Positions 1 through 11,000 of a stretch of 64,000 nt of DNA are shown here, piece after piece. The position numbers and the translations under genes were made by a program. Below the pieces are notes generated by a model. That model saw only the letters and a program-made list of their open reading frames with translations, had not been told where the DNA came from and did not search any database. Origin of the DNA: Leishmania mexicana MHOM/GT/2001/U1103 (lineage: Eukaryota; Euglenozoa; Kinetoplastea; Trypanosomatida; Trypanosomatidae); contig NC_018324.1 in assembly GCF_000234665.1 (NCBI RefSeq), positions 3,221,231 to 3,285,230 on the forward strand, read 5' to 3'. How positions within the stretch are numbered: the stretch's first letter is position 1; the number at the start of each line of letters is the position of its first letter.

Positions 1-1
1 T

Positions 2-40
2 GAAAAGCTGAACATGCTCCAGAAGTCCGGAAAGCTGTAA
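2..40 (+). CDS. 3' end of an upstream protein-coding gene (partial)
   Basis: The first 39 bases read open in one frame and end in TAA at 38-40, giving a C-terminal tail EKLNMLQKSGKL. The codons (AAG, CTG, CAG) fit the GC-rich third-position preference of the other genes, and the strand matches the following plus-strand genes. Only 12 residues are visible, so the protein cannot be identified. It could also be a chance open frame at the edge, but a plus-strand gene ending here would fit the polycistronic layout and the 1.2 kb gap that follows. Confidence 0.55.
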   Translation, partial: EKLNMLQKSGKL

Positions 41-1242
41 GCAGGATGTTTGTGCATGTGTGTGTGTTGCTGCTGCATGTACTTGAGCTTGGACGTCGGC
101 GTGCGTCTGTATGATTTCTTCTTTTGTTGTGCGTGTGTGTGTGTCTGTGTGGTGTCGTGCGATGTCGGGGTGGTGGTGGTGTTCCCCGCCTGGGCTCTTT
201 CCTGTTTTCTTTCCACTCTCCATTCTTTTCGCGCGCAGCCATCTCCCTCTCTAGGTGCGTGTGCAGCACTCGTTGTGTCTTCTGTTTTCCTCTGTTAGTT
301 GGCTCGACGCTTCTGACCACGCGTGCGTGCGTGCACGTGCGGTTGCAGATTCTTTTTTTTGTTTTCCTGTCTGCGAGACTCCCCGCCTCCTGCGCAGGGC
401 GTACTCGCCAGTTTCAGCGTGTGGCTCATGGGTGCTGGTGTGCGTGTGTGTCTGTGCGCTTCGTAGACTGTACACGCGGGCACATCTGTGTGGGAACCGA
501 AGACTTTAGTGGAACACTTTGCGAGCATCTCTGTGTCTGTATGTGCGCTTGGGTGCGCATGAGTCTCCTCTCTCGTTTAGCCTCATTCAAGTGTACGGCT
601 AGATCGAGAGAAGGTGGGGCGATTCGTGGGGAGGGAGACCAAGGGAAATGTAGAAGGGCAAAGGGAAGGAAAGATATGTGTGCGTGTGGTGTGCTGCGCT
701 GTGCTGTGTAACGCACATAGATGGGTAACCCCCCTCTTCCTCACCACGGGGGAAATGCATGCAAGGTTTTTGCTTGTGCCTCTGCCCTCCCGCCCTTCTC
801 CTCGTATCATCCTTGACCGATAGGTGTGCGTGTTGCGGCGGCGGAAGTGGCGACTGATCAGGAGCCGAAAAAAAACAAAGATAGCCGTGTATGGTGCACC
901 GTTCGTTCCTCGCGTGTTCACAAAGGGTGTCGTTGCCGCCGCCTCTGCTGTTCCGCTTTGCCCATTGGCTTCGATACCTGCGGCCAAATGGCTTCACTTC
1001 TCCGTCTCTCTCTGTCTCCTGTATGGCAACCGATGCGCATGGCACTGTCTCCCCTTCCCGTGCTCCCTTCCCTCACATCTGCACTGTCCTTGTACTTGTG
1101 GCGTCTCCTCTTCCTCTACTGCTTTGCTGTTCTCTTCCCTCGCTACCCCCACCACGTGTGTGTGTGTGTGTCTGATGAGGCGGGGGCATATAGCACGCCA
1201 ACGTAGCGGAACAACTGCATTATTGCCAGGGGCGTTAGTGTC
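41..1242 (+). other. Intergenic region with 3' and 5' UTR sequence
   Basis: There is no credible gene in this 1.2 kb gap. It is TG-rich at first (several GTGTGT runs up to about 450) and then becomes pyrimidine-rich. A polypyrimidine stretch at about 1100-1150 precedes the first AG at 1178-1179, about 63 nt before the ATG of the exosome gene, and is a plausible trans-splice acceptor. Open frames of up to about 200 codons here have Cys/Val/Arg-rich repeat-like translations and are not coding-like. Confidence 0.6.
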
Positions 1243-2463
1243 ATGTCGCTCGGGACGGCAGCCATCAGCCTCGCTGAGGTGCGCTCCGTTCAAGATGGCG
1301 TGGCGAACGACGTACGCGAAGATGGGCGCACGCTGCTGCAGCGCCGGCCTGTACACATCACGGTCCGGACAAGCCCTTCTTCCCCGGCTGCTGCGGCCGC
1401 CGGTGACGCGCAGGAGAGCTACAACGGCAGCTATGTGGAAGTGAACGCCAGCGGCACGGTCGTGTTGGCGGCTGCCACACCATCGGTCGTGGACGGCTGC
1501 GCCACTGCCGGCCCGAACTCTAGCGCTGGTACAGAGCATGAACGCGCGTCAGACACAGGCAAGGGCAAGCTGCACATCACCATTGACGCCGTGCCGCACG
1601 TGCTGGACGCGTACGCAAGCGCTGTTGGAGGTCGCAACGTGAGCCGCTACCGCCGTGACTATCTCGCCTTTTTGGCCTCGACTATGCGACAGGTGTTCGG
1701 CGCCGCGCAAGTGGAGGTGCAGGAGCAACAGGGCGTGGCGGAGGCTGAGGTAGTGCAGGAGGAGGCTGACGAAGGCACTGGCAGGGCGTTCACGGCATCG
1801 TCGTCGTCGAGTCCGTCAGCTGGCGCAGCTTGGGAGGCGCCAGTGGCAGGGAGCAGTGGCGACCATATGCTGAACGGCTTCCCTGCAGCGGACTTGTACG
1901 TTGGCGAGGGCTTCGGTTTCATGATTCACGTCGACGTGCACGTCCTGCAATCCAGCGGTGGTAACCTGTTCACCGCCATTGCGTACGCCGTCCACGCGGT
2001 GCTCCGGTCGCTTCGACTGCCGGCGGTCACCCTGCACAAGGCACCAGGAGACGGCGCAGGTGTGTCCGTCGAGGTGGATCGCTCGAAGCCGTATCGCAAG
2101 GCTGTCAGCTGGGCTCAGATGCCGCTGCTGTGCGTGCTTCTTGTGTCGCCGACTGGCCACTGCGTCGTGGACCCTACCTTACGCGAGGAGTGGGCCATGC
2201 CGCAACAGGTGCATGTGGCGGCTGGCGCGAATGGCCAGGTGATGTACTTCCGATACCAGCAGCTTCCTTCGCGCCGCGGCAACGCGTATCAGCTGCAGAC
2301 TGCTGAGCCGTCATCTGCCACGGATGGGTGCGCCAGCTACGTGGCACCGCCGTCTGCGCTGAGTGTGACCGACTGCTGGTCTATTTTGTGTGACGCGGTG
2401 CACATCTGCCAGGCAATGCTGCACGACTGCGAAGAGGCTCTGATCCACGGCGAGAACGCGTAA
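1243..2463 (+). CDS. RRP42: Exosome core subunit, RRP42-like (RNase PH fold)
   Basis: This 406-residue protein is predicted to be a ring subunit of the RNA exosome, the 3'-5' RNA processing and decay complex. The N-terminus (residues 8-30, SLAEVRSVQDGVANDVREDG) matches the conserved opening of RRP42-type subunits, where a short helix leads into a G-V-x-x-x-x-R-x-D-G-R motif. A second family signature, HVDVHVLQSSGGNLFTAI at about 229-246, followed by a helix and RLPAVT, is the typical C-terminal half of an RNase PH subunit. Two low-complexity insertions (about 45-105 and 155-210, Ala/Ser/Glu-rich) make it longer than human RRP42 (about 290 residues). Eukaryotic ring subunits are usually catalytically inactive, and no phosphorolytic site is evident. 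RRP43 or RRP45 is possible instead. The start is supported by the family alignment. Confidence 0.75.
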   Translation: MSLGTAAISLAEVRSVQDGVANDVREDGRTLLQRRPVHITVRTSPSSPAAAAAGDAQESYNGSYVEVNASGTVVLAAATPSVVDGCATAGPNSSAGTEHERASDTGKGKLHITIDAVPHVLDAYASAVGGRNVSRYRRDYLAFLASTMRQVFGAAQVEVQEQQGVAEAEVVQEEADEGTGRAFTASSSSSPSAGAAWEAPVAGSSGDHMLNGFPAADLYVGEGFGFMIHVDVHVLQSSGGNLFTAIAYAVHAVLRSLRLPAVTLHKAPGDGAGVSVEVDRSKPYRKAVSWAQMPLLCVLLVSPTGHCVVDPTLREEWAMPQQVHVAAGANGQVMYFRYQQLPSRRGNAYQLQTAEPSSATDGCASYVAPPSALSVTDCWSILCDAVHICQAMLHDCEEALIHGENA

Positions 2464-4097
2464 TAGCTCAAGAAGGGGGCAGCAGGCGTATCGACGCGCA
2501 TGCAGACGGGCTGCTCAGCCCGTTACCACCGTGCAGGCGTTTCCTTTCCCCTGTTGCTATCCGGTGTGTAAAGTAACATCGAATAATCGTGCACACACAA
2601 ACAGATAGTGACACGCACCCATAGGGGATGGGCGTGAAGGAGGAGAACATGGTACGCGAACTTCGAGAAGAAGGACGGGGGAGGGTGTACGGGGGAGCGA
2701 GCGTGTGTGCACGCATCGACACACACACACACGTGCGTAGCTCTCTGCATGGCAAAATGACTGCACACCGATCGCAGGGAGGCCATGCGACCGTGCCAGG
2801 AGACACCTTATCCGTCAGCACGCAGCATGTGCGCGTGTGAAATGTCGTGCGTGTTGACATCTCATCCCCGACACCGCAAACCGCTAAAGGTGCCGCGCCT
2901 CACGTTTCGTGCTACAACAGTATGACACTGCCACCACGTACAGTGCACGGCATCGTCGCTCTTTCTCACATCTCCCCTTTCTCTTCACTTCACGCAGCGG
3001 TATCGACCCCCGCCCTCTCTTCGCTTCCGCATACGTTTTACGTGCTCACGCACCTGCACGGTAGACAGCACGGCCTCACTAAAGACTCGCCCGCAGCCGC
3101 ACACAATTGTGTTGAGGCCCACATACTGCATCCCTCTTTCTCGCTACAATCTCCCCGTACTCACACACACACTCACTCACACACACCCACACCCGCAAGC
3201 GTGCATGCTTACATCATTCGTTCTTTGCGTTAGACTTCCCTTCCCTCCATAACTCGCTTCACGACTTCACTGCCTTTTCTATTGTTTTCTTTGGTGCCTT
3301 CGTAGACTCTACATCCTCCATCGGCCTCTGCCTCTTTTTTTAGACGCACACGCGTGCCACACTCTCTTCGCTTCTCCTCTCTTGTGTGCTTTTTTTTTCC
3401 ACTGCCGTGCTGCTTCGTGGGTCTTTGTGTGTGTGTGTGTGTGCGTGGGTACGCGCGAGGGCATCCGATTAGAGGAGTCCGACAAGGTAGCCAGCACACA
3501 GACAGACACCTACACAGACACACGAGTCGTACAGCCAGCGCCCGGTAAGCCTCCGCCATTTTGCCCGCCTCTTTCTCTCCACCATCCCCGTCATCGTTTT
3601 TTTACCTACCTCCTTCTACGGCATTCTCGGCAGACAGGCGAGAATCCACACAGACACACAGGGAGAGGGAGAGAGAGCGGGGGCAATCTTCAACACTGCC
3701 ACTGCGGTCTCAAACCATCAGCACCCCTGTCCTCCTGCCGCTCTCGCTGTCTTTTTCTATCTTCAGTCTCTTTTACTTGTGCACTCCATAGACTAGATAC
3801 ACAGCCCCTCCTCTCTCACGAGCACCACCGCATCGCTCTCTCCCTGTGCGTGCTTGTCCTCCCGTCCTTCGCCTTTTCCCTCCGTCTTGTCGTCGTTCTT
3901 CTTTGCTTCTCCCTAGACTCCTCTCTCGTTGCCTCATCACCGCTTCCCCCCTCCCCCCACACACACCCCGGACACACGGACGCCAGCAGTTCTTTATACC
4001 CTCGCCGCCACCCTCCTCCGCTTTCTTTGCACCATTGCTGCTGTGGCAGCTGCTTGCGGCTCCCCACTCTCATCTCCCTTCCCCGCAGATCACTGGC
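2464..4097 (+). other. Intergenic region, 1.6 kb, pyrimidine-rich
   Basis: This holds the 3' UTR of the exosome gene and the 5' UTR of the PUF gene. CA repeats lie at about 2718-2732 and 3162-3195, and a TG repeat at about 3425-3445. Long C/T-rich stretches run from about 3560 to 4085. Many potential AG acceptors are present. The last, at 4087-4088 directly after a C/T tract, would leave only 9 nt of leader, so an upstream AG may be the real one. No gene is supported. Confidence 0.6.
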
Positions 4098-5747
4098 ATG
4101 TCGTCTCCTGCTGGACTTCGCGACCTGGGCCGCAATCGGACCACGACGCAGCGCGCCATGGTGGCTCGAAAGGGCGCAGCACCGCCGCTGCACCGCACCG
4201 CTGGCCGGGCTGCTGCTACTGCTGCGACGTTTGTGCGGCCGCCGCGCGCCTCGCCGGCTGCTGTGCCCGCGCCCGCGAGCTGCGGCACTGCGGGTGCACT
4301 GGAACAGGCGCCTCCTGCTGTTGCTGCCGTGCCGTGCGCGCGTGGCACTGGACTGCCGACGGTGGGCGCGGTGCCGGTGCTGTCGCTGAACTGCGAGGCG
4401 GAGCGCGGGTGCGCTGGCGTGGCGCCTGCGACGGTGGCCGCGACGATGGCGCCCGCGGTGCACGTGGCGGCGCCGGTGGCGCAGCCGGTGTGTGGGACGC
4501 GCAGGCTTTCGGCGATGCCTGCTGCCGCGCTGGTGGAGGCGTTCAGGGCGACGTGCGAGGGGCACGTGGCGGACGTTGCGTGCACGCCGCAGGGCAAGAC
4601 GCTGCTGCAGGCGGCGCTGCGGACGCAGCGGTCGGAGGTGCTGGACTCCGTGGTGACGGAGCTGTGCCCGCGGCTGCGCGACGTGGCGGTGGACGTGCAC
4701 GGGTGCCACGTGCTGCGGACGCTGGTGGAGGCGTGCACCGCGGAGCAGACTGAGGCGCTGATCGGCGCGATGCACGCGTCGGTTGTGCTGAACATGTGCA
4801 CCACGTCGCAGTACACGCGGCGCACGCTGCAGTCGCTGTTCGAGCGGCGCGAGGTGGACCTGTCTGCGGTTGTGCACGTGCTTGCGGACAACGCGGGGTA
4901 CCTTGCGGCGACGCAGCAGGGGTGCATCTCGCTGATGCGCGTGTTCGAGCTGTGCGACGCGGCACAGAAGGCGGAGCTTGTGCGCGAGCTGCTGCCGAAG
5001 TTGGCTGCGCTGTCGATGGATGCGTTTGCGAACTACATGGTGCAGTGCACGATCGAGCACAGCGATCGCACGACGGCGGCGCAGTACGTTGTGACCCACT
5101 TCACCGGCAACATATTGCAGATGAGCTGCAACAAGCACTCCAGCAACGTGCTGGAGGTTGTCCTGCGGTGCTGTGGCGAGGTTCCGGCGGTGCGGCGCCT
5201 TTTTCTGGACGAGCTGGTTTTCAACCCAGCCGCCCTGAAGGAGGTGGTTGGCGACCTGTACGGGAACTTTGTGGTGCAGGCGCTGATCAGCGTTGTGACG
5301 AACCCGATGGAGTTCAAGCGTGTGGAGGACCGCCTGCGCCCCGCACTGGTGGGGTGCCAGTTCGCGCCGAAGATCGAGGGGAAGCTCAAGGCGAAGCGTT
5401 CAGGCCCGCCCCACACGGGCGGTGCGGTGCACCATCATCCCTACCCGCAGTCGCACCAGCAGCAAGAGGAGCCGCGTACCGTGCCATGCCGTGCCTACCT
5501 GGATGCAGAGCCTCGCGAGGCGTACAGGGCGTGCGCGTCCGCACGTTCGTCAAACGCATCAACAGGCGAGGCATCGGCGTCCACGGAGGCGAAGTATTTC
5601 CGCCACTTCCCGTACGAACTACCTCGGTTCGTGACCGTGCCCTTTAACTCGATGGGCAGCAGCGCAGGCGGCGTTTTGTACGGCCACCCGTCTGCTGCGC
5701 GCCGCTACATGCAGCAGCAGCTCCAGCGGCAGCCGTTCTCACAGTAG
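4098..5747 (+). CDS. Pumilio/PUF-family RNA-binding protein
   Basis: The 549-residue protein has a low-complexity Ala/Pro-rich N-terminus (about 1-135), seven recognisable PUF repeats (about 150-420) and a disordered His/Gln/Ser-rich tail. PUF proteins bind 3' UTR elements and control mRNA decay or translation, or act in rRNA maturation. The last three repeats carry canonical base-recognition residues: N312/Y313/Q316 (FANYMVQ), S349/N350/E353 (HSSNVLE) and N390/F391/Q394 (YGNFVVQ). By the known PUF code these correspond to repeats 6, 7 and 8, which read U, G and U. The earlier repeats (QGKTLLQ, HGCHVLR, TRRTLQ, QGCISLM) are non-canonical. The open frame extends upstream to 3846, but that part is translated polypyrimidine; the first ATG after the C/T-rich leader is at 4098. 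Trypanosomatids have about ten PUF paralogues; which one this is cannot be decided here. Confidence 0.88.
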   Translation: MSSPAGLRDLGRNRTTTQRAMVARKGAAPPLHRTAGRAAATAATFVRPPRASPAAVPAPASCGTAGALEQAPPAVAAVPCARGTGLPTVGAVPVLSLNCEAERGCAGVAPATVAATMAPAVHVAAPVAQPVCGTRRLSAMPAAALVEAFRATCEGHVADVACTPQGKTLLQAALRTQRSEVLDSVVTELCPRLRDVAVDVHGCHVLRTLVEACTAEQTEALIGAMHASVVLNMCTTSQYTRRTLQSLFERREVDLSAVVHVLADNAGYLAATQQGCISLMRVFELCDAAQKAELVRELLPKLAALSMDAFANYMVQCTIEHSDRTTAAQYVVTHFTGNILQMSCNKHSSNVLEVVLRCCGEVPAVRRLFLDELVFNPAALKEVVGDLYGNFVVQALISVVTNPMEFKRVEDRLRPALVGCQFAPKIEGKLKAKRSGPPHTGGAVHHHPYPQSHQQQEEPRTVPCRAYLDAEPREAYRACASARSSNASTGEASASTEAKYFRHFPYELPRFVTVPFNSMGSSAGGVLYGHPSAARRYMQQQLQRQPFSQ

Positions 5748-6111
5748 TCGCTCCTTGCCGCGACACCACGTAGTAGGCAGACGTCCGGCTCTGTCTGTCT
5801 CTATTTCTTTCCTTATTCCTCCCACCCTTGGAGTTTTCTTCCGGAATTTATGACTCCCAATCCACCACCACCTCCTCCCCCCTTGTTTTTATGTTGGCAT
5901 GCTGTGTACTGAATGCTGTCTGGCCTTCCCTGCGCCACCACTACGTGGGCCCGGTCGCACGCACGTGTGCATGTGCGCATCTCTGCGCGGGTGTGCGCGC
6001 GTGTCTATGCATGGTGGCGCGGGGAGGCGAGAGAAGGGAGGGATAACAGACACGAGAAAAGGAGAGACAATGGTCTACGCACATGTGTATGTACACGCAC
6101 CGATACACACA

Positions 6112-6228
6112 CGTATATATATCTATACATACATACATGGGAGCCTATGTACATCTATATACATCTATACACGTATATTGTATATATACAAGCATGAATA
6201 TGGTATGCATATATATATATATATAGAT
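6112..6228. repeat. AT-rich microsatellite (TA/TACA repeats)
   Basis: About 115 bp of alternating TATATA, TACATA and ATCTATAC units in a genome that is otherwise GC-rich. It lies in the 3' UTR or intergenic space after the PUF gene. Confidence 0.85.
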
Positions 6229-7906
6229 GTGCGTGCGTGTGTGTCTGTGTGCGACAGTGTTTCTGTATTCATCTCTGTCTTAACACAACGATTTACGTTG
6301 TTTCTTTTGTTGTTGTTTTTCTCTTAAGCTTATGTTTCTCTCTTACTGTTAGACATCCTCACTGCCCGTTCAAGTATCGCTCAAAACGGTTAGACCCCAC
6401 CCCGACTGTTCCGTCCTCTACCGTCACGACAACCGTTATCACACTTATGGCGTTTATCCACGTCTACGCTTTTTTCTTTTTCTTTCTTTTTTTCACTCCT
6501 CCGCTACCTCTGCTGCTGCTCATTCTCCTCGGCTGCGCCTTCGTGTTGGCCCGTTTTGCACTATGCTGGCTCGCACGTGCCCCCTTTCCCCGTCCCCCTT
6601 TTTCCCCGTGCAAATTGCCGTGCAAACTTCCCTACACGGGGAGAAGGGAGGAGGGGGAGGTGAGAGAGAGAGACCTTTGACCCCCCCTCACCCACCACAC
6701 TCCCCCCTCCACCTCAGAAGAAACAAACAAACAAAAAACACAGACTAACATCGAACACATGTTCTGGTGGAGTTTTTCTCTTGTTGTCGTTGTCGATGCC
6801 TCGGAGGCGTGTTACGCATTTCTCCCTCTCTTCATTTTTTTTGCGTTTTCTGCCTTTCTCGTGCTTGCGTGCGCGTGCACTCCATGACACTCGGTCAGGA
6901 GGATGCCCCTGCACACGTGTTTATTCGAGCACATCGACCAAGACGGTTCACGAACTTTCGCAGAGCACACGTGCTCCGTCGTTGACCAATCCCCCGCCCT
7001 CCCTCCCTCACCCAGTGATGAGACCCTCGATCAGACACGGATTGGCTTAGACAGGCCAATACAGGTCGAAAAAAAAAGGACAAGGATTGACGCACAAAGA
7101 AAAAGTCCAATCACCCTAAAATACACAGACACTACTCCAAAAACAATCAAGTAGAATATAATGCAGATACTGACGTGTATGTACCCTGAATACATAAGAA
7201 AAGTTGATTTTGCAAGCCTGCCTCCTCCTCGTCTCCCTTCCCTCCGCTTGTACCATGGAAAGCGGAGGTCCACGACTCTTCGAGGGAGAAGACGATGAGA
7301 GATCACTCGCAGCCTCCATATGAGTGGACGACCTGTCACCGCACTCTATACCCTCCCAACCTGCTTATGGGTTGGGACGTTGCCTTCTCTCGCACATCAT
7401 CGCGGGTGTGGGACAGTTGGGAGAGGGGAGAAGGGGTGTTCTCTCAATTTTGTTTGTGCTCGCGCTTGATGCATCTCTCTTGCACTTTATTCCGTCCCTC
7501 CCGTCCCTCCTCTCTCGCGCTTTGCTTTTTTTTCGTGTGGCGTCCTCTGCTTGTCTGCACTCTTTGACCATGTGCCACACGCTACTGGGACGGCCCCGGT
7601 TTTCTTCTCCGCTTTCTTTTTGTTGTAATGCGAGCGCACGTGTGTTGGCGCACTCTCTCCCCGGCATTTGCCGAAAGAACTGGTGCAGGTGTCTCTGTGT
7701 GTCTGTCTGCGGTATTGATGTGGCCAGCTCGACAAGCTTCCCCCGCTCTCCTCCTGTGATTCACAGGGGTCCTCACCCACCGCGCTTAGAAAAAGGGACA
7801 CAAGCACGTACATGTATGCATGTAGGGATGTGAGGTGGCCCTCACCCAGCGAGACAAGAGCGCGAATCGAATGCGCTCGCACACCTGCATATGTGAGCCG
7901 CACCGT

Positions 7907-7961
7907 AACACACACACATACACACACACACACGCACGCACACGCGCACGCACACGCGCAT
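7907..7961. repeat. CA / CGCACA microsatellite
   Basis: CA dinucleotides pass into CGCA/CGCACA units just upstream of the WD40 gene. In the coding frame this translates as Thr-His then Ala-His pairs, which artificially lengthens the open frame. Confidence 0.85.
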
Positions 7962-8039
7962 AGACATAGAGACAGGCGAAAGAGGACTCGACTTCAACAA
8001 AGTGAACGAAAAGGCGTCTTTGGGCGTTGGGTGAAGAGG

Positions 8040-11000
8040 ATGGAAGGTTCGGCGGAACGCGGCTCCCCGGCACGTACCAAGCGTACGGCCACCGCCGCCA
8101 CCAATGGCACCCCCACATCCTCGTCCCTCGGCATGGCGTCTAGCTTTCTTGTGCATCGCACTGCTCACGTGTCAGCCCGTGCGGCCACGGGTGGGCCAAG
8201 AAGTCCCGTTTCCTCGCAGCAACCACCACTGCTATGTCGTGTCTCCCCATCTTACGCCCGATCGCCCTACGCCTCACCTGTGGTCGCACACACGGATGCG
8301 ACCGCCTCCTCGTCCGCACCACTAGACGATGCGTCGCGCATGCCTCTCGATTTACTGGAGCCAGCAGCGGCTCGCTGGGCGTCGACGGCGGGCCGTGGAG
8401 GTCGTCGGGCACCTCGCGTGCGCAGCACTCTGGGTCCGCAGAGCGAAGTCGTTGACACCGGTGTTTTCGTGTGCCCCAACACAGTTGTGGCTGCCCTCTA
8501 CTCAGCTGCACCAGGACGTGGCCATGTCGTGGTGACGGCCGAGTCGGGCGGGTGGTTGCGGGTACGCGAGCAGCAGACTGGCGCCATTCGCCATCAGCAG
8601 CAACTGCGCGATGGTGGCGAGGTGTCGTGCTTGGCGTGGGCGTCAGCAGCTGACGACGCAGCGGTCGCGCCGTTCGGCGCAGTGGTAGTGGCTGGTCAGC
8701 TCAGCGGACTCATCAGCTTCTACGTTCTGGTCGGGGAGTCGCTAGTGGAGCTGCCGTCCGCCATGTGTGTGTTCCACGAAGCCCCGCTGCTGAGTTGTCT
8801 GCCGCTGCGTGCGCCGGCCTCGTCAGTGGAGACAGCGTCGACGGTACCCGGCGCCTTCGTGGGCGCGTTGCTCTCGTTGGACGCCGACGGCGTCGTGGCG
8901 CTGTGGTGCCTGCAGATGGCTGAGGCGGGCGAGGGCGCCGGTCGAGGGGGTGAGGCAGACACGCGGCTCTCGGTGCTGCTGCTGGACTCCAGATACGCTT
9001 CTCTGTCGCCGCCTGAGCGTTTTCTGGGCAACACGAGGGTTCAGGATGCCGAGGAGGCATCGCTGTTCTCACCGTTCCCGCCGGTGGTTATGACGGCCGC
9101 CGCTCTCTCACACCCGTCGAGCTCCCCATGCTGCGTGTTATCGACCCACCGCTTTGTGCAGCAGCACCTCTCTGCGGCCGGTGCCCCAAGCCACGAGGAC
9201 GAGGAGACGGATGCGCAAGGGAGCGCCGTCGTGTTTCTCTCCCACTTCACAACCTCTGCTGCCGACCCGAACGCCACCGTGCTGGCGGCAAACAAAGGCA
9301 CCTCGACGAGTTTGGAGGAAGGGGCACCCATTCCAGACAGCGCGCAACCCCGGCTCTGGAGGGGGTGGGAGGTGCTGCGTGCGTATCGGGTGCCCGTGGC
9401 ACTCTTGCGGCAGAGGGGTTGTGGGGCCGGCGCTGCCTCCGCCGACGCTGCACATGTGGAGGTGGCTATCACCGCCCTCTGTGTCACAGGGAGTACTGTG
9501 CCGGCGGGGCAACTATGGGCTGGCACCGCTGACGGCCGTCTTCTCATTTGGAAGGCACAAACAGGTCAGTTTCTGCGCTGCCTGTGCTCCGCCTCTGCGG
9601 CACCGGTGCACAGTCTGACGAGCGTGCCGTCGCCCGGTTCACCTGGGCAGGCGCTGGTATGGGCGAGTCAAGCGGATGGCAGCGTGGTGGCGTGGAGTGC
9701 AGAGACGTTCAACGTGGCGGAGGTGCTGCCCGTCAGTTACCCACCATCTGGCCCACTGGAGAGTGGGAGGGGTCATGCAGAGGACTCGGTGAGCGGCGGC
9801 GATCCTGCGAACGTGGTGGTGATGGTGCGCGACGCCGTCGACCTCCTGCGTGCTACCCGCCACCGCTGCGCTCCGTCGGCGTCGTCGGCTCCGTGGCGTC
9901 GCGGCTGTGGCTTCACACTCTTCGTGAAGCCTATGGATCAGGTTTGCATGCAGCGCGCGTGGTCGGTAGCCACCGACGGAACTGTGCGTACGTGGCTGCT
10001 TCCCACCGGGAGCGCAAGCGCGGACGGTGCTGTGACGGACACGGCACCAGTGACCGTTGTTTCTACACCGACAAGCAACGCAGATGGTGCCGCCCTCGCT
10101 GCCTCGTTGGACGTCTACACCGTCCAGTGCTACTTGCAAGACCGAGCCGACGCGTTGGTGCGTGAGCGGCAGGCGCAACGTCTGGCATCGGAGGCCCAGC
10201 AGGAGCAGCTGCAGATTCTGCAGGAGCGCAACAGCGTTTTAGCTGCCGCGCTGCAGCAGGCGATCAGCCGTCTGGAGCGGGTGGGCGTAGACGCGCTTGT
10301 GAGGTCTGCGTCACGGCCAGGCTCGTCTTCATCCACTGCGTCGTTACAGAACGAGGACGGCGCGAACGAGATGCTGGTGGAGTCCACTGCTCCTTCACCA
10401 GGCTCTCTCGCCACCACATCCACAACCACCCTCGCTGCTGCCTCTGACGCAGACGAACAGATCGTCATGGCAGCACAACCCGCTACCGCTGTCGCGATGC
10501 CGGAGGCCGCACCGCCTCCACCACCGCCCCTGGCGACGTTGCCACCGATGGCGCGGATGCACTTGCAGACGCTTCAACAGCTTCTGGAGGAGCTGCACAC
10601 CAAGCTCGAGGAGAGTTGGAGCCGCAACGATGCTCTGCGCGAGGAGCTGCTTGTGTACCAACTTCGCACGCTCGATCTGGAGGAAAAAACGGGGCTGTGC
10701 GTGCGCGCGATTGCGGCCGCCGAGGCTGATGTGGCGGTCTCTACAGGAGGCGCAGAGGGGCAAACCAGTGCGACAGGAGAGGTGGCAGCGACGGCAATGC
10801 CCACGCCTGCGCCGCCACCACTGCTCCCCTCGTTGCATACCGCTACCTCTCCCTTATCCGTGGTTGCTGACAGCAGCTACGCACAGGAGGAGGATCGCGC
10901 GCACAGCGACCGTCCGCAGACGCCACCACCCCTGAAAACCGCTCACACTCCTAATGCGACGCGCGCGGCTGCCATGGATAGCAGCACCCCGTCTCGCGTG

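Larger units (their letters stand above)
5748..8039 (+). other. Intergenic region, 2.3 kb
   Basis: This contains the long 3' UTR of the PUF gene and the leader of the WD40 gene. An AT-rich microsatellite lies at 6112-6228 and a CA/CG-CA repeat at 7907-7961, with T-rich polypyrimidine tracts at about 6466-6520 and 7490-7545. An ATG-initiated 83-codon frame at 6903-7154 was considered, but nothing marks it as a gene. The WD40 frame continues upstream through the CA repeat as a Thr-His/Ala-His run, which is treated as UTR. Confidence 0.6.

Noticed and set aside
3816..5138. 440-codon minus-strand frame opposite the PUF gene
   Set aside because: It is an antisense shadow caused by GC-rich third positions; its Arg/His-rich composition is typical of such frames, and the PUF repeats on the plus strand explain the region.
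6903..7154. 83-codon plus-strand frame with a less biased composition
   Set aside because: There is no clear splice acceptor next to it, no recognisable motif and no codon bias; it is probably chance in a long UTR.
7812..8039. N-terminal extension of the WD40 protein with Thr-His and Ala-His runs
   Set aside because: The codons translate a CA/CGCA microsatellite typical of UTRs; a normal ATG with coding-like sequence begins at 8040.
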